DNA of 64,000 nucleotides from Xenorhabdus bovienii SS-2004 (GTDB lineage Bacteria; Pseudomonadota; Gammaproteobacteria; Enterobacterales; Enterobacteriaceae): NCBI RefSeq assembly GCF_000027225.1, contig NC_013892.1, positions 620,001 to 684,000 of the forward strand, read 5' to 3'. Shown piece by piece: positions 33,840 to 42,885 of this stretch (position 1 is its first letter; each line of letters starts with the position of its first letter). The notes under the pieces were generated by a model. It saw only the letters and a program-made list of their open reading frames with translations, ran no database searches and was not told where the DNA came from. The position numbers and the translations under genes were made by a program.

Positions 33840-34390
33840 TACAGAACGGTTGCGGCTGTAGTATTAGCTCCCCTGCAAACAGGAACAGGTGACCAAGTTA
33901 AGCTACTGGGTATCAGTAAACGCGGGAATACGTATCTGAGGACACTGTTTATTCATGGCGCCAGAGTCGCAACATTATGCACGAAAACCCCCGCCGCTGT
34001 GAGTAAGCGAACTGAAAAAACGCCGCCCGGTCAGTGTTGCGATTGTCGGGATGGCGAATAAACTGACCCGCACGGTCTGGGCACTGGTTCCTCATCAACG
34101 GGAATACCAAAAAGATTACGTCAGTATCAGACCTTATTGAAGTATTTCACAGGTAAAATTCACTTCAACTCAATGAAAAAAGAGGAATGCAGAAAGATTG
34201 CAGAGGCAAGAGTCGTGATGACAAAGAAAGGTGAGGCCGTGACTTGCTAAACTTGAATGGTCACCAGAGCTTCAAGCTCGTCCGGGAAATAAGGAGCAGG
34301 TCAGCGGATTATATCGAGGCCCGCAGTATGAGATGCAATCTACCTTCAATGTCACAATAACTTTTGTCTTGCAAACGGGATGCGTTCATA
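33840..34390 (+). pseudogene. IS110-family transposase C-terminal remnant and element end
   Basis: The plus strand contains LLGISKRGNTYLRTLFIHGAR, then after a frameshift RPVSVAIVGMANKLTRTVWALV and YQKDYVSIRPY-stop, the C-terminal part of an IS110-group transposase. The 250 bases that follow look like the noncoding end of the element. The N-terminal half is absent. Confidence 0.65.
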
Positions 34391-34590
34391 TAGTGACCAT
34401 TTCATTAGCCACCCGCGTTAACTAATGGCATGGGATATTCCTTTAACCACTCGGGGGAATGAGTAAAGAAATATTGACTTTAATTTTAATCGTTGATTAA
34501 TTATTGAGCGCCAGTGGATTATTGTTAGGTGGAGCTAATATTATTAAGCTTATTAATATTTCGATAATAATGTTATACGTGGAGAGTATT
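34391..34590. promoter_or_regulatory. AT-rich leader of the small peptide gene
   Basis: About 200 bases between the IS110 remnant and the peptide gene. Its promoter should be here. GGAGAG at 34581 is the ribosome-binding site. No box is assigned with confidence. Confidence 0.35.
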
Positions 34591-34755
34591 ATGAAAAAAT
34601 ATATTCTTTCTTGTCTGCTGGCAGGCGTTACGCTTTTATCTTCAATGCAGTCTTATGCTCTGGCTTGTAATTTTTTTCCCCCAGATAGTCAAGCATGGAA
34701 AGCTTGCACGGAAGTCTGCAAACTGGTGTTTAGCCCCTCAATTTGTTTAAAATAA
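34591..34755 (+). CDS. Small cysteine-rich secreted peptide
   Basis: 54 residues: a typical signal peptide (MKKYILSCLLAGVTLLSS, with ALA before the cut) and a predicted mature peptide of about 29 residues. Its cysteines follow C-x12-C-x3-C-x8-C, room for two disulfides. GGAGAG sits at good spacing before the ATG, so 34591 is preferred over in-frame starts upstream. The hairpin AGGACGG/CCGTCCT at 34764-34788 follows the stop. I do not recognise a family. It could be a small toxin, an antimicrobial peptide or an envelope peptide; lipidation at the first Cys (ALAC) is a less typical alternative. Confidence 0.6.
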   Translation: MKKYILSCLLAGVTLLSSMQSYALACNFFPPDSQAWKACTEVCKLVFSPSICLK

Positions 34756-34896
34756 CATCAAATAGGACGGTTCATTCCTGCCGTCCTACTCATGTCTCAC
34801 CAACACCACCCCCTAACATACTCCTGCAACCCCAGTATCATTTGCTCTGAGGTTCTGTTTATTTAACCTCAGCTTCGTTTAAGAATAGCGATATCA

Positions 34897-35103
34897 TTAT
34901 CCCGTAAATTCAAGCTCGGTTTTTTTAGGTTGGAATGTATAAGCAATTAGACCCGCCGCAATTTCCAGCAAAAAACCGAGCTGACTGCGATGTTTTGAAT
35001 GCTCTATCTGAGAAATATTTTTGAGTTGGTCGATGACCGTTTCTATCAAAAATCGCCGTCTTAACATTAACCTATCCCAAAGAGATAACGCTTTGGCTTT
35101 CAT
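34897..35103 (-). pseudogene. IS982-family transposase C-terminal remnant
   Basis: 68 codons: WDRLMLRRRFLIETVIDQLKNISQIEHSKHRS, aligned with the end of the intact IS982 protein at 20749-21636 but clearly diverged. Catalytic residues are missing. Confidence 0.75.
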
Positions 35104-35104
35104 G

Positions 35105-35140
35105 TTATAGCTAAATCATATTAATATGATTTAGCTATAA
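35105..35140. repeat. 36-base perfect palindrome
   Basis: TTATAGCTAAATCATATT followed immediately by its exact complement reversed, with no loop. It lies at the edge of the IS982 remnant, 53 bases past the lldD stop. It could be a terminator, a protein-binding site or two fused transposon ends. Confidence 0.7.
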
Positions 35141-35149
35141 TTGAGTGCC

Positions 35150-35175
35150 GGTCAGCAGAATAACCTCTGCTGACC
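35150..35175 (-). terminator. Hairpin after lldD
   Basis: GGTCAGCAGA and TCTGCTGACC form a perfect 10-base stem with a six-base loop, 17 bases past the lldD stop. No T-run follows on the minus strand, so it may act with the adjacent palindrome. Confidence 0.5.
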
Positions 35176-35192
35176 ATAAACAACAGCTACCA

Positions 35193-36335
35193 TTAACCTT
35201 GCTTGCCTACCAACAGATTTGAATTAATCTCTGCGATTGACTTCGCACCTGTCAATGTCATTGCTACTCGCATCTCTTTATCAATCAGATCCAGCAGATT
35301 GGAAACACCGGCTTCCCCTGCTGCTGCCAGTGCATAAACAAAAGCGCGCCCCAACAAGACACTATCCGCCCCCAAAGCAAGCATTCTCACCACATCTAAT
35401 CCAGTACGGATACCAGAATCAGTCAGAATGGTGATGTCATTCTTGACAGCATCTGCAATCGCAGGCAAAGCACGCGCCGTTGATAAAACACCATCAAGCT
35501 GGCGTCCCCCATGATTGGAAACTACAATCCCATCAGCACCAAAACGCACAGCATCTTTGGCATCTTCTGGATCAAGAATACCTTTAAGAATCATTGGCCC
35601 TTTCCAGAAATCGCGGATCCATTCCAAGTCTTTCCAGGATATTGACGGATCAAAATTATTTCCCAACCAGCCAATGTAATCTTTCAACTTGGTTGGTATA
35701 CCACGGTATGCGGAAATATTGCCGAGGTCATGCGGTTTGCCCATTAGTCCCACATCCCATGCCCATTGAGGATGAGTTATCGCTTGCAAAATTTGTCTCA
35801 TGGAAGCATTCGGGCCACTCATGCCAGAGTGTGCATCACGATAGCGCGCTCCAGGAATTGGCATATCAACGGTAAACACCAGATTTTTAACTCCCGCCGC
35901 CTGCGCCCTCTCCAGTACATTGTGCATAAAACCACGATCTTTCAGTACATAAAGCTGAAACCATATTGGACGGTCAATAGCTGAAGCCACTTCTTCAATC
36001 GGGCATACCGATACAGTAGATAAAGTAAATGGAATTCCTTTTTTGGCCGCAGCCCGTGCTGCCTGCACTTCACCACGACGTGCATACATACCGGACAAAC
36101 CCACAGGAGCTAACGCCACGGGCATTGCCATTTTTTCCCCAAATAAACGGGTTTCCAGGTTCAGTTCAGACATATTTTTCAATACACGCTGGCGCAACTC
36201 AATGTTAGATAAATCTTCGGTATTACGTTTAAGGGTATGCTCTGCATAAGCTCCGCCATCAATATAGTGAAACAGAAAAGGCGGTAATTTGGCCTGTGCT
36301 GCTGTCCGATAATCCGTTGAAGCGGAAATAATCAT
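35193..36335 (-). CDS. lldD: FMN-dependent L-lactate dehydrogenase
   Basis: LldD oxidises L-lactate to pyruvate at the inner membrane and passes electrons to quinone. The 380-residue alpha-hydroxyacid oxidase aligns from [14 protein letters not shown] with E. coli. It contains the YIDGGAY substrate loop, FQLYVLKDR, the catalytic His block [12 protein letters not shown] and [15 protein letters not shown]. The C-terminus is about 16 residues shorter than in E. coli. No lldR lies beside it, and the usual permease partner upstream is only a remnant. Confidence 0.95.
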   Translation of the reverse strand: MIISASTDYRTAAQAKLPPFLFHYIDGGAYAEHTLKRNTEDLSNIELRQRVLKNMSELNLETRLFGEKMAMPVALAPVGLSGMYARRGEVQAARAAAKKGIPFTLSTVSVCPIEEVASAIDRPIWFQLYVLKDRGFMHNVLERAQAAGVKNLVFTVDMPIPGARYRDAHSGMSGPNASMRQILQAITHPQWAWDVGLMGKPHDLGNISAYRGIPTKLKDYIGWLGNNFDPSISWKDLEWIRDFWKGPMILKGILDPEDAKDAVRFGADGIVVSNHGGRQLDGVLSTARALPAIADAVKNDITILTDSGIRTGLDVVRMLALGADSVLLGRAFVYALAAAGEAGVSNLLDLIDKEMRVAMTLTGAKSIAEINSNLLVGKQG

Positions 36336-36349
36336 AATATGTACCTTAA

Positions 36350-36786
36350 TGTTGAGAACTTATTTGTGCATTTTCTCCGCCCAGCATCATGATGTTTACC
36401 ATCACTAATGCACCAAACAATGCAATGAAGGGCTTGAAAACCCGTGATCCTGTTTCACAGAACATCTATTTTACCTGATAGCGATTCAGCTGAAAAAGTA
36501 GGATGCACAACAGAACAACCAACAAGAATAGGATAATTGCCAGTGCATATAATATTTTGTAGCTGGCAGAAGCTGATGTACCCAACACTTGTTGTAAGTT
36601 AATAATCAGAGATTTACTGACATTAAGTTCACCTAATCATCCCAAATTCAATTGCCACTGGATATCGGCATTGTTCAATAGCCCCTTGATCCCCTAATTG
36701 GTGAATACGGGTAGTTATCAGGATCACAATTAATAACAAGGTTGGCATCATCGCCTTGATAACCTTGTGGCAAACCGATTAAATAA
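36350..36786 (-). pseudogene. Decayed membrane permease, probably lactate permease
   Basis: On the minus strand, upstream of lldD, broken frames read hydrophobic, transporter-like stretches: LLLIVILITTRIHQLG, then NADIQWQLNLG, ILYALAIILFLLVVLLCILL, and finally KPFIALFGALVMVNIMMLGGEN before a stop. Frameshifts and stops separate them. The position upstream of lldD and the pattern suggest an LldP/LctP-type permease; the identification is an inference. Confidence 0.4.
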
Positions 36787-36996
36787 TCGTCCTCGTAAAA
36801 CACGAGATTACAAAACACCGAATGAGTTATTTAAAGGAATACCTTCTCATTTACTTCGTCCATTACGGTGTTGCGCTTAATATGTGAATCCAAGTTTCAA
36901 TTTAAAAATTTCTTTATCATTAACATATTGTATATAAATACCATCATGCTTACCGATGCTATTCAGTTTTACGTATTGGGTTAAGGTATACCAGAC

Positions 36997-37224
36997 TCAT
37001 TTATTTAACGTGATATCAAATTTAAAATAATCACCGCACCGTGATTCTTTCTCAGGATAATAGAGATATCCCTTCAACTCTCCTCTCTCTCGCCACATTA
37101 AGCGACTACTAAATCCATCAAAATCGCCATTATCTATGCACCCTAACGGGCGATCACCACCTGCTAGCCCCGGCAACCATATAAACATCCAGATATAGAT
37201 ATATTTACAATAAATATTTATCAA
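36997..37224 (-). CDS. Possible small hypothetical protein
   Basis: A 75-codon frame starting with TTG, or 63 codons from the ATG at 37188. The first part is hydrophobic (IWMFIWLPGLAGG) and the rest polar with two cysteines (LGCIDNGDF, SRCGDYFKFD). No Shine-Dalgarno is obvious. It could be a secreted protein or chance. The 210 bases between it and the permease remnant hold nothing recognisable. Confidence 0.25.
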   Translation of the reverse strand: MINIYCKYIYIWMFIWLPGLAGGDRPLGCIDNGDFDGFSSRLMWRERGELKGYLYYPEKESRCGDYFKFDITLNK

Positions 37225-37532
37225 TTTGTGCCAATTACAAGGTTACAACGCTTTAATCAAAACCTACAATATATATCATAGCACTGACATCATTTATTTA
37301 AAAACACCAATAACAGTAAACCACAAATTAAATTAATATTAAATCACGACAATAAAATACATGTTTTTATATTATTCTCACTATTGACGGTAGTCAAATC
37401 TTATAATTAACTCTCGTTTTTTAAAATACATCATTGGTCTTTTATATTTAATATCTTCACACACCAGATGCGCCAATGCCCCAGATTAAATAAAATAAAC
37501 TGAGACATTGGCAGGATTGTATCTCTTCATTC
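37225..37532. other. AT-rich spacer, no gene seen
   Basis: About 300 bases of very low GC between the possible small gene and the hydrolase gene end. No coding frame or strong structure. Confidence 0.35.
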
Positions 37533-38135
37533 TCATCCTGAAACGATGGTTTTTAAAGCATCATAGACAGGTAAGAGACGAGTAAAACCCTCTCTATCAA
37601 GAAAGTGCCCAGCATTATCGACATTAATGATTTTGGTTTGCAATGAATTAGCCAGAGCATGAGAAGATTGCGGAGAAACAATATAATCGTTGGAAGAAAT
37701 GATTGAAATACGATGTTCCGTCACTTCACGCAAGAATGCATAGCTCAATGGTTCGGCTGTAAAAATATTTAATTTTGGCAAACTCTCCAGCGGAGAATCA
37801 AACCCAGAAACCAAAATATACCCTCCAATTCGGTCAGCCGTAGAACTTATCGCTTCTAAATGCCGTAATAACGTGACACAACCGAGGCTATGACCAATAA
37901 AAATTGTATCATCATCTGCCTTTGGTATTACATCAGTCAACATCTTAGCCCACATTTCAGGTATCGGTGCCAATGACTCAGGCATTGCAGGCACCATAAC
38001 CTCCGCACCTTGCTCAGTAAGCACTTCTTTTAACCAAGGGAACCAATGTGATGAAGGTGAGGCACTATATCCATGCACAATAATAATCTTTTTGCCAAAA
38101 AATAGGTCGCTACTACTTATCATTTGTTGTGTCAT
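37533..38135 (-). CDS. RBBP9/YdeN-family alpha/beta hydrolase
   Basis: A 200-residue serine hydrolase fold. The N-terminal beta strand and loop IIIVHGYSASPSSHWFPWL are typical of RBBP9/YdeN. The nucleophile elbow is GHSLGC, the acid is Asp in SSNDYIVS and the base is His in NAGHFLD, so the triad is complete. The ATG at 38135 gives MTQQMISS; upstream in-frame codons add 21 residues without homology. The substrate is unknown. It is followed by a truncated NADAR gene in the same direction. Confidence 0.8.
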   Translation of the reverse strand: MTQQMISSSDLFFGKKIIIVHGYSASPSSHWFPWLKEVLTEQGAEVMVPAMPESLAPIPEMWAKMLTDVIPKADDDTIFIGHSLGCVTLLRHLEAISSTADRIGGYILVSGFDSPLESLPKLNIFTAEPLSYAFLREVTEHRISIISSNDYIVSPQSSHALANSLQTKIINVDNAGHFLDREGFTRLLPVYDALKTIVSG

Positions 38136-38245
38136 TGACGTTATCCTAGTGAGTAACATTCCCACTGAATGGGAATAAAATTGTCTATCCCTTCCCATTC
38201 TATTTTAGCGCCTAGATTTTTAGGCGCTAAAATTTAATCTATATC

Positions 38246-38602
38246 TTATATTTTTAATTCCTCACGTACAGCCATCAAAGAAAATCCTAATAAATTCAAA
38301 CCATTCCACGTCAACGGATTCTCAATATTGGCAAAATCTTCTGCCAGCCCGATACCCCAAATACGATCAACAGGACTCGCTTCGACCAGTATTTTATCTG
38401 CCGTATTCAATAAAAACTCTGCCAAAGCGTTATTTTGAGAAAATTTTGCCAGATTACCTTCAATCACGATTGCCAATTGATGATCATCCCAAATCGATTG
38501 GTTAAACCCACAAACTTCGCGCCCATACGCTTTTGCTGCACCTGGGTTTTTAGCATTGATAATTTTTTCCAGTGTTGCAGAATCATTAAATAAACGGGTC
38601 AT
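38246..38602 (-). pseudogene. NADAR-family (YbiA-like) gene, split by IS1
   Basis: The C-terminal 118 codons read LFNDSATLEKIINAKNPGAAKAYGREV, DRIWGIGLAEDF and NPLTWNGLNLLGFSLMAVRE, diagnostic of NADAR N-glycosidases (YbiA, riboflavin-intermediate or ADP-ribose-linked hydrolases). The present ATG comes from the IS1 end. Beyond the IS, 39379-39435 on the same strand reads YSSSEHYMMAEKARLF and joins in frame once one 8-base duplication is removed. Before that a TAA occurs and roughly 20 N-terminal residues are missing, so the gene was already truncated or became so separately. Confidence 0.8.
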
Positions 38603-39378
38603 GTATTAAATGATTAGATTAGGTATTAAAAATAATGTTCACGTTCAATAAAGGTTCCTATCACTTTATCGTGCATTTCTTCCGATTTTGAATACCCAAT
38701 GGTTTTTCTATTCAGCCTTTTGATTCGGGTACGATGCGTTAAATTCGTTCTCTCTATACGCTGAGTAAACGCCTTTCCAGTCAAGTGCTCTTCCTCGGGA
38801 AGTGGGTCATAAACAACATAGTCATCCGTGCAGTAAAACCGAATAGTAAAGGAAGATAAGAGGGTAAGCAGCTTGTCTAACGTTTTTCGACTGCGATCGC
38901 CAAAAACATGAGCCACTATTCGCTTCAGGCGGGGTTCCCAAGCATACCAAAGCCAGCGTTGGTTTTTCTTATTGCCGACAAACGACCATTGCTCGTCGAT
39001 TTCACAGACAATCTGGATGCCACATTCCGCAAGGGGAAGTGTCGTTACGTTTCGGGGTCTGAGGTTTTTAATGTTTTCATGACGGTGGCGGTGGCGACTT
39101 TCAGGATCCGAGCGGTGTCACGAATTCCCCCGTTATTCATCGCGATATCGACAATCTGTTCTTTAACGCCGGGTTTGCAGGCCTGATAGGTATACGCCAA
39201 CTGAAAGACCTTACAGCAGCTATAACAGCGATAACGAGGATGTCCGCCATTTCCTTTCCCATGTCCTTTGACCTGTTCTGATTTGTGGCAATAACGGCAA
39301 TAGACATCAACTTTGGCCATACTTCATCCTTAAAAAGCCGGAAGCATATCACAGCAACTAACCATTTAATACATGACC
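38597..39378 (-). mobile_element. IS1-family element with 8-base target duplication
   Basis: A 782-base element with inverted ends GGTCATGTATTAAATG (and continuing to TTAG with one mismatch), flanked by AATAAACG on both sides (38589-38596 and 39379-39386). Size and duplication fit IS1. It disrupts the NADAR gene. Confidence 0.88.
38626..39320 (-). CDS. IS1-family InsA/InsB' transposase (frameshifted)
   Basis: InsA (39045-39320, 91 residues) has the zinc-finger pattern CRYCHKS...CYSCCKVF and a helix-turn-helix (GGIRDTARILKVATATVMKTL). InsB continues in the -1 frame, which stays open through the overlap: LAECGIQIVCEIDEQWSFVG, NQRWLWYAW, AHVFGDRSRKTL, FTQRIERTNLTHRTRIKRL. The DDE-type acidic residues are present, so a functional InsAB' could be made by the family's usual -1 frameshift. 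Confidence 0.85.
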
Positions 39379-39479
39379 AATAAACGCGCCTTTTCTGCCA
39401 TCATATAATGCTCAGAGCTGGAATAAGTGAATTAAAATCATTACATGTTTTATGAATAATTTCCGTTGTTATTTCAGGA

Positions 39480-39932
39480 TCATTTGATGTTTGATTTACG
39501 CCCTATGGCAAACACGGCTGCCAGCCCAACCAGATCAATAGTAATTAGCGTTCCTGCAAATAACATTTCACCCTTGAACGCAAAAACAGTCGCTATGGTT
39601 AAGATAAACATCGCAATGGAAAATCCCATCCACTGCCCCCTTCTATCCTTTGTGATCATGCTATCAAGTGCCTTTTTTTGATTATCATGCCGGAAGTGCT
39701 GCTCTTGTTCTCTGAAAGAGAATATTCTTTCTGCACAACCAGACAGGATTGACTCATAGTTCTTCAACACATCAGGGGATGGAAGCGGTTCAGAACAACA
39801 AGAAATCACCTGACTTTCCGAGGAATTTCTATCTGATAAATCAGAATCCAAGATCTCGCGATAATCGTTTGCGGGCATAATGTCAAGAATACTCCCTATC
39901 GCTCTAAAATAATGATAAATGTTAGAACTCAT
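39480..39932 (-). CDS. DUF2335-family membrane protein
   Basis: 150 residues. A polar N-terminal half is followed by NYESILSGCAERIFSFREQEQHFRH, then RRGQWMGFSIAMFIL and two membrane helices (about residues 100-120 and 123-143) ending in FAIGRKSNIK. This is the DUF2335 pattern (predicted membrane proteins common in prophages). Function unknown. It is the leftmost prophage-like gene. Confidence 0.75.
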   Translation of the reverse strand: MSSNIYHYFRAIGSILDIMPANDYREILDSDLSDRNSSESQVISCCSEPLPSPDVLKNYESILSGCAERIFSFREQEQHFRHDNQKKALDSMITKDRRGQWMGFSIAMFILTIATVFAFKGEMLFAGTLITIDLVGLAAVFAIGRKSNIK

Positions 39933-40053
39933 ATCTTCTCCTGAACAATATACACAAAAAACATCAGAATAAAATCAATGAGATAATTAAGTCCGTTCAA
40001 TAATAGATACCGATTAATCATACTCCTGATATTTTTTAATTCTTCTATACAGC

Positions 40054-40239
40054 CTATTTCTGACTGGGAAATGGCCGGCATTCTTCGGCTTTGTAACTGC
40101 CATCTTCCTGACGGATCAAAAATATTTTACGACCCGCTCGCAACGCCTTACTTATAGCGGTTTGATGAACACCGACCAGACTTGCAGCTTTCACTTGGCC
40201 ATTTTTCTTCACATATTCTGATAATAAAATTTTTTCCAT
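40054..40239 (-). CDS. Cro-like transcriptional regulator
   Basis: 61 residues that align along their length with lambda Cro: LSEYVKKNGQVKAASLVGVHQTAISKALRAGRKIFL. The helix-turn-helix is GQVKAASLVGVHQTAISKAL (residues 14-33) and the C-terminus EECRPFPSQK matches Cro's KPFPS tail. It should act as a repressor in the prophage switch. No cI-like repressor is found next to it, which is unusual. Confidence 0.85.
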   Translation of the reverse strand: MEKILLSEYVKKNGQVKAASLVGVHQTAISKALRAGRKIFLIRQEDGSYKAEECRPFPSQK

Positions 40240-40624
40240 ACGTTTTCTCCTGTCTACCTCAAAATAATATCCAAAGTATTAAAATTTTCAATACTTTTAG
40301 TATTTATCATTTTAATAGCGTTGGTATTAAAATGGACACATGAAAAAGAAACTTATCGCATTATGATAATATATTGATAAATAAGTAATTTTATTAATAT
40401 ATTTATTTTATTTTTTAATTTGTTTATACAAATATTTATACATAGATTACTGAACAAATCTATAAGCAAATCATAAGATGAGAACAGGGTGAAAGGAAGA
40501 TCAGGCTAAATGGATGTAGTAAGACCTGTACACTAAACATCCTGAACTAATGACTGACGACGAATTTCGTATTCAGTGAGATGAAATAGGTCAGTACGCT
40601 AACCGTTCTGACCTTATAGCGACT
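40240..40624. promoter_or_regulatory. AT-rich region between exonuclease and Cro genes
   Basis: About 385 bases, very AT-rich. The Cro promoter should lie in the first part. It contains an ATACTTTTAGTATT palindromic stretch at about 40290-40303 and, at 40548-40570, one copy of a 23-base sequence repeated inversely at 42791-42813. Confidence 0.4.
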
Positions 40625-41362
40625 TTAAAAAAGAGGCCATATCATATTGAGCATGAGAAAAAAGATCACTACAACGAAGAATTTCAAAATAATTTTCTGA
40701 AAGTTAGATTTTTTCTTGGTAGGTTGGATTGAATTTGATGGCTTGTTTTTTTTGTAATGAACAGAATCATTCATATGAACTCTTGGTGATACATTCACTT
40801 CTGCGCAAGCCATAAACTTTAACAATTCTAGGGTCATTCTGGCGTCAGTGAGTGCCCGGTGAGCCTCTCCAGTGACTTGGATATTATTTTTATAAATTGC
40901 ATCTGTCAGTTTATGCCATTTATATTCACATGTTCTTTTATTTATAATCCCCTCATACTTAGCGTATAACAACATTGCGCATTCTGATTTTATTCTTGGC
41001 GTAGGCAATTCATATTTTTTGCATGTTTGTCTAATTATTTTAGTATCATAAGATTTGTTATAAATGACAACTGTTTTCCCTTCAACTATCTCTCTGTATT
41101 TTTTATAGACATCACTCCATAATGGCTTATGTTGAACATCTTCATTTGTTATTCTGTGTATTCTTGTCGCATCAGGAGGTATCTTTTTTTGGGGCTTAAT
41201 AAGTGTATCTAGTAAAACATTACCATCAGCGTTTATAATGCTTATTTCAATAATTTCATCATCGCTTTTTAATCCTGTTGTCTCTGTATCTAATATAACA
41301 ATATCTTCTTTTAGTATCTGCTCTGCAATTAACTGCGCTTGTTGACGATTTCGCATACCCAT
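40625..41362 (-). CDS. DEDDh 3'-5' exonuclease with C-terminal membrane anchor
   Basis: 245 residues. The DnaQ-like domain (about 15-190) has ExoI IVILDTETTGL, ExoII IYNKSYDTKII and ExoIII HRALTDARMT, giving a complete DEDDh set (D, E, D, H, D). A positively charged linker (KKNKPSNSIQPTKKKSNFQK) leads to a terminal membrane helix (ILKFFVVVIFFLMLNMIWPLF), so the enzyme is probably tail-anchored in the inner membrane with the nuclease in the cytoplasm. Function unknown. Location next to a Cro gene suggests a prophage accessory gene, possibly for superinfection control. Confidence 0.8.
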   Translation of the reverse strand: MGMRNRQQAQLIAEQILKEDIVILDTETTGLKSDDEIIEISIINADGNVLLDTLIKPQKKIPPDATRIHRITNEDVQHKPLWSDVYKKYREIVEGKTVVIYNKSYDTKIIRQTCKKYELPTPRIKSECAMLLYAKYEGIINKRTCEYKWHKLTDAIYKNNIQVTGEAHRALTDARMTLELLKFMACAEVNVSPRVHMNDSVHYKKNKPSNSIQPTKKKSNFQKIILKFFVVVIFFLMLNMIWPLF

Positions 41363-41558
41363 AACCCATACAATGAAATAATAGGTTATTGTACATACGC
41401 ATTATCTTGTTCGTTATTATTGATCTTGATTAAAGAGACTTTTGTCACATAGAGATGCTTGCTGATAACAAAAAGAGATTAGTACGTTTAACGTTCCGAG
41501 CTATAGAGGGTCGCGACGAATTTCGTCGGAACCTATTGAGTGATTGAGCTGACAGCTA

Positions 41559-41825
41559 ACTGATAGCCCTGCCAGTAAGAAGATCTCCCCATAACAGTGA
41601 TCGCCTGACCTTTCTGTAACAGCATCACCGAGAGCGCCATCTCATCAAAGCAATGGCACTCAATGGGTAATCACTGCGCTTTTACATAGTAACGTTACCT
41701 GTCTGGCACTTTATACGCTTGGAGGCAACGGTAATCTTCCCTGTAACTGTGGTGACTATCGAGGGGGCATTCTTCTGTCTTCGTGCTATTTTCCACAGCC
41801 TTTAGGTGATCTGGTTTTTTCATCA
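41559..41825 (-). pseudogene. Decayed small gene with two in-frame stops
   Basis: From ATG at 41825 a single frame reads KKPDHLKAVENSTKTEECPLDS, KVPDR-stop, YYVKAQ-stop, then ECHCFDEMALSVMLLQKGQAITVMG and YWQGYQLAVSSITQ before the final TAG. Protein-like composition on both sides of the two stops indicates a nonsense-mutated gene of about 89 codons. The family is not recognised. Confidence 0.4.
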
Positions 41826-42388
41826 TGATAAAAATCAATCAATTATATGAAAATGACTCACTGCGAACGTAATACGTACTCAGTCACTCAGTTATATTAA
41901 GTAACCTTGTACTGGACGACTTAAACTCAAGCCCTCCTGTGTTGTGATTTTCACAATAGAGATTTAGCGAATTTATTCAAAAATCACGCCTCAGCGAAAA
42001 AAACGCAAAATAACTGCGCCATATCTGTACCACGCTCACGGGAGCAATGACCAATGGCAACTATTACGATTTCCGTGATGGTTGATTAACTCATTGATTT
42101 TGCCGAGGCCGTCACTTTGACCCAACCATTGCGGAAATCCCAATGATTACTTTATGTGCTGGACAAAACGACTTAACCCCTTGTTTCTAGCTCACTCTTT
42201 TGTGTGCACCTCTCAATGGGTTGTGCAAATTTTGTGAGTCAGTATGACTGACGCTCAAATTCTGCCTTAGCGTTCCGGACAAATTCGTCCAGTTAATGCC
42301 ATTTGCGAGTAACTAATAGTTACGCACAAAGTCCGATTATCAGATATTGGGTTTTGCATACCGACATTATCGGTGCTCAAATTATAAG

Positions 42389-42410
42389 CAGACCCCGAAT
42401 TCGGGGTCTG
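42389..42410. repeat. 22-base perfect palindrome
   Basis: CAGACCCCGAA followed directly by TTCGGGGTCTG, no loop. GC-rich in AT-rich surroundings. It may be an operator or a transcription terminator stem. Confidence 0.6.
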
Positions 42411-42885
42411 GATAAATATCAATGGTTTACCACCAAATCCCGAATTAGGGCTTTGCTCTGCCGTCAGATTTGTCGTTAGTCATTAAGTTACATGAGGGAA
42501 AATCCCGTATGTACAAAAGCATCAACTGCAAAAAATTTTCAGTTGTGAGAATCCCACATGAGCAAAAGGTATGGTGAAAATCCCCATACCCTCACCTGCA
42601 TATATAAACCAAGATGTGATATCCCACCTTGAGATGATCCAGTTTTTGGTTCATTAATAAAATCAGATGATTAGTCATGACTCAAATCTGAGTCATCTAT
42701 GTCACTTAAAGATGGTTGGTATTTCAACCATCATAAAAATCAGTATGTTAAAATTAAAGATGCTTTTTCGCTCTTATAGATTCACTTCCGACGAAATTCG
42801 TCGTCAGTCATTAATATCACTTTCAAATTGATTCTCATGAATAACGATAATTTTATTTCTCATTAATATATAAGTTAAGCAAACA

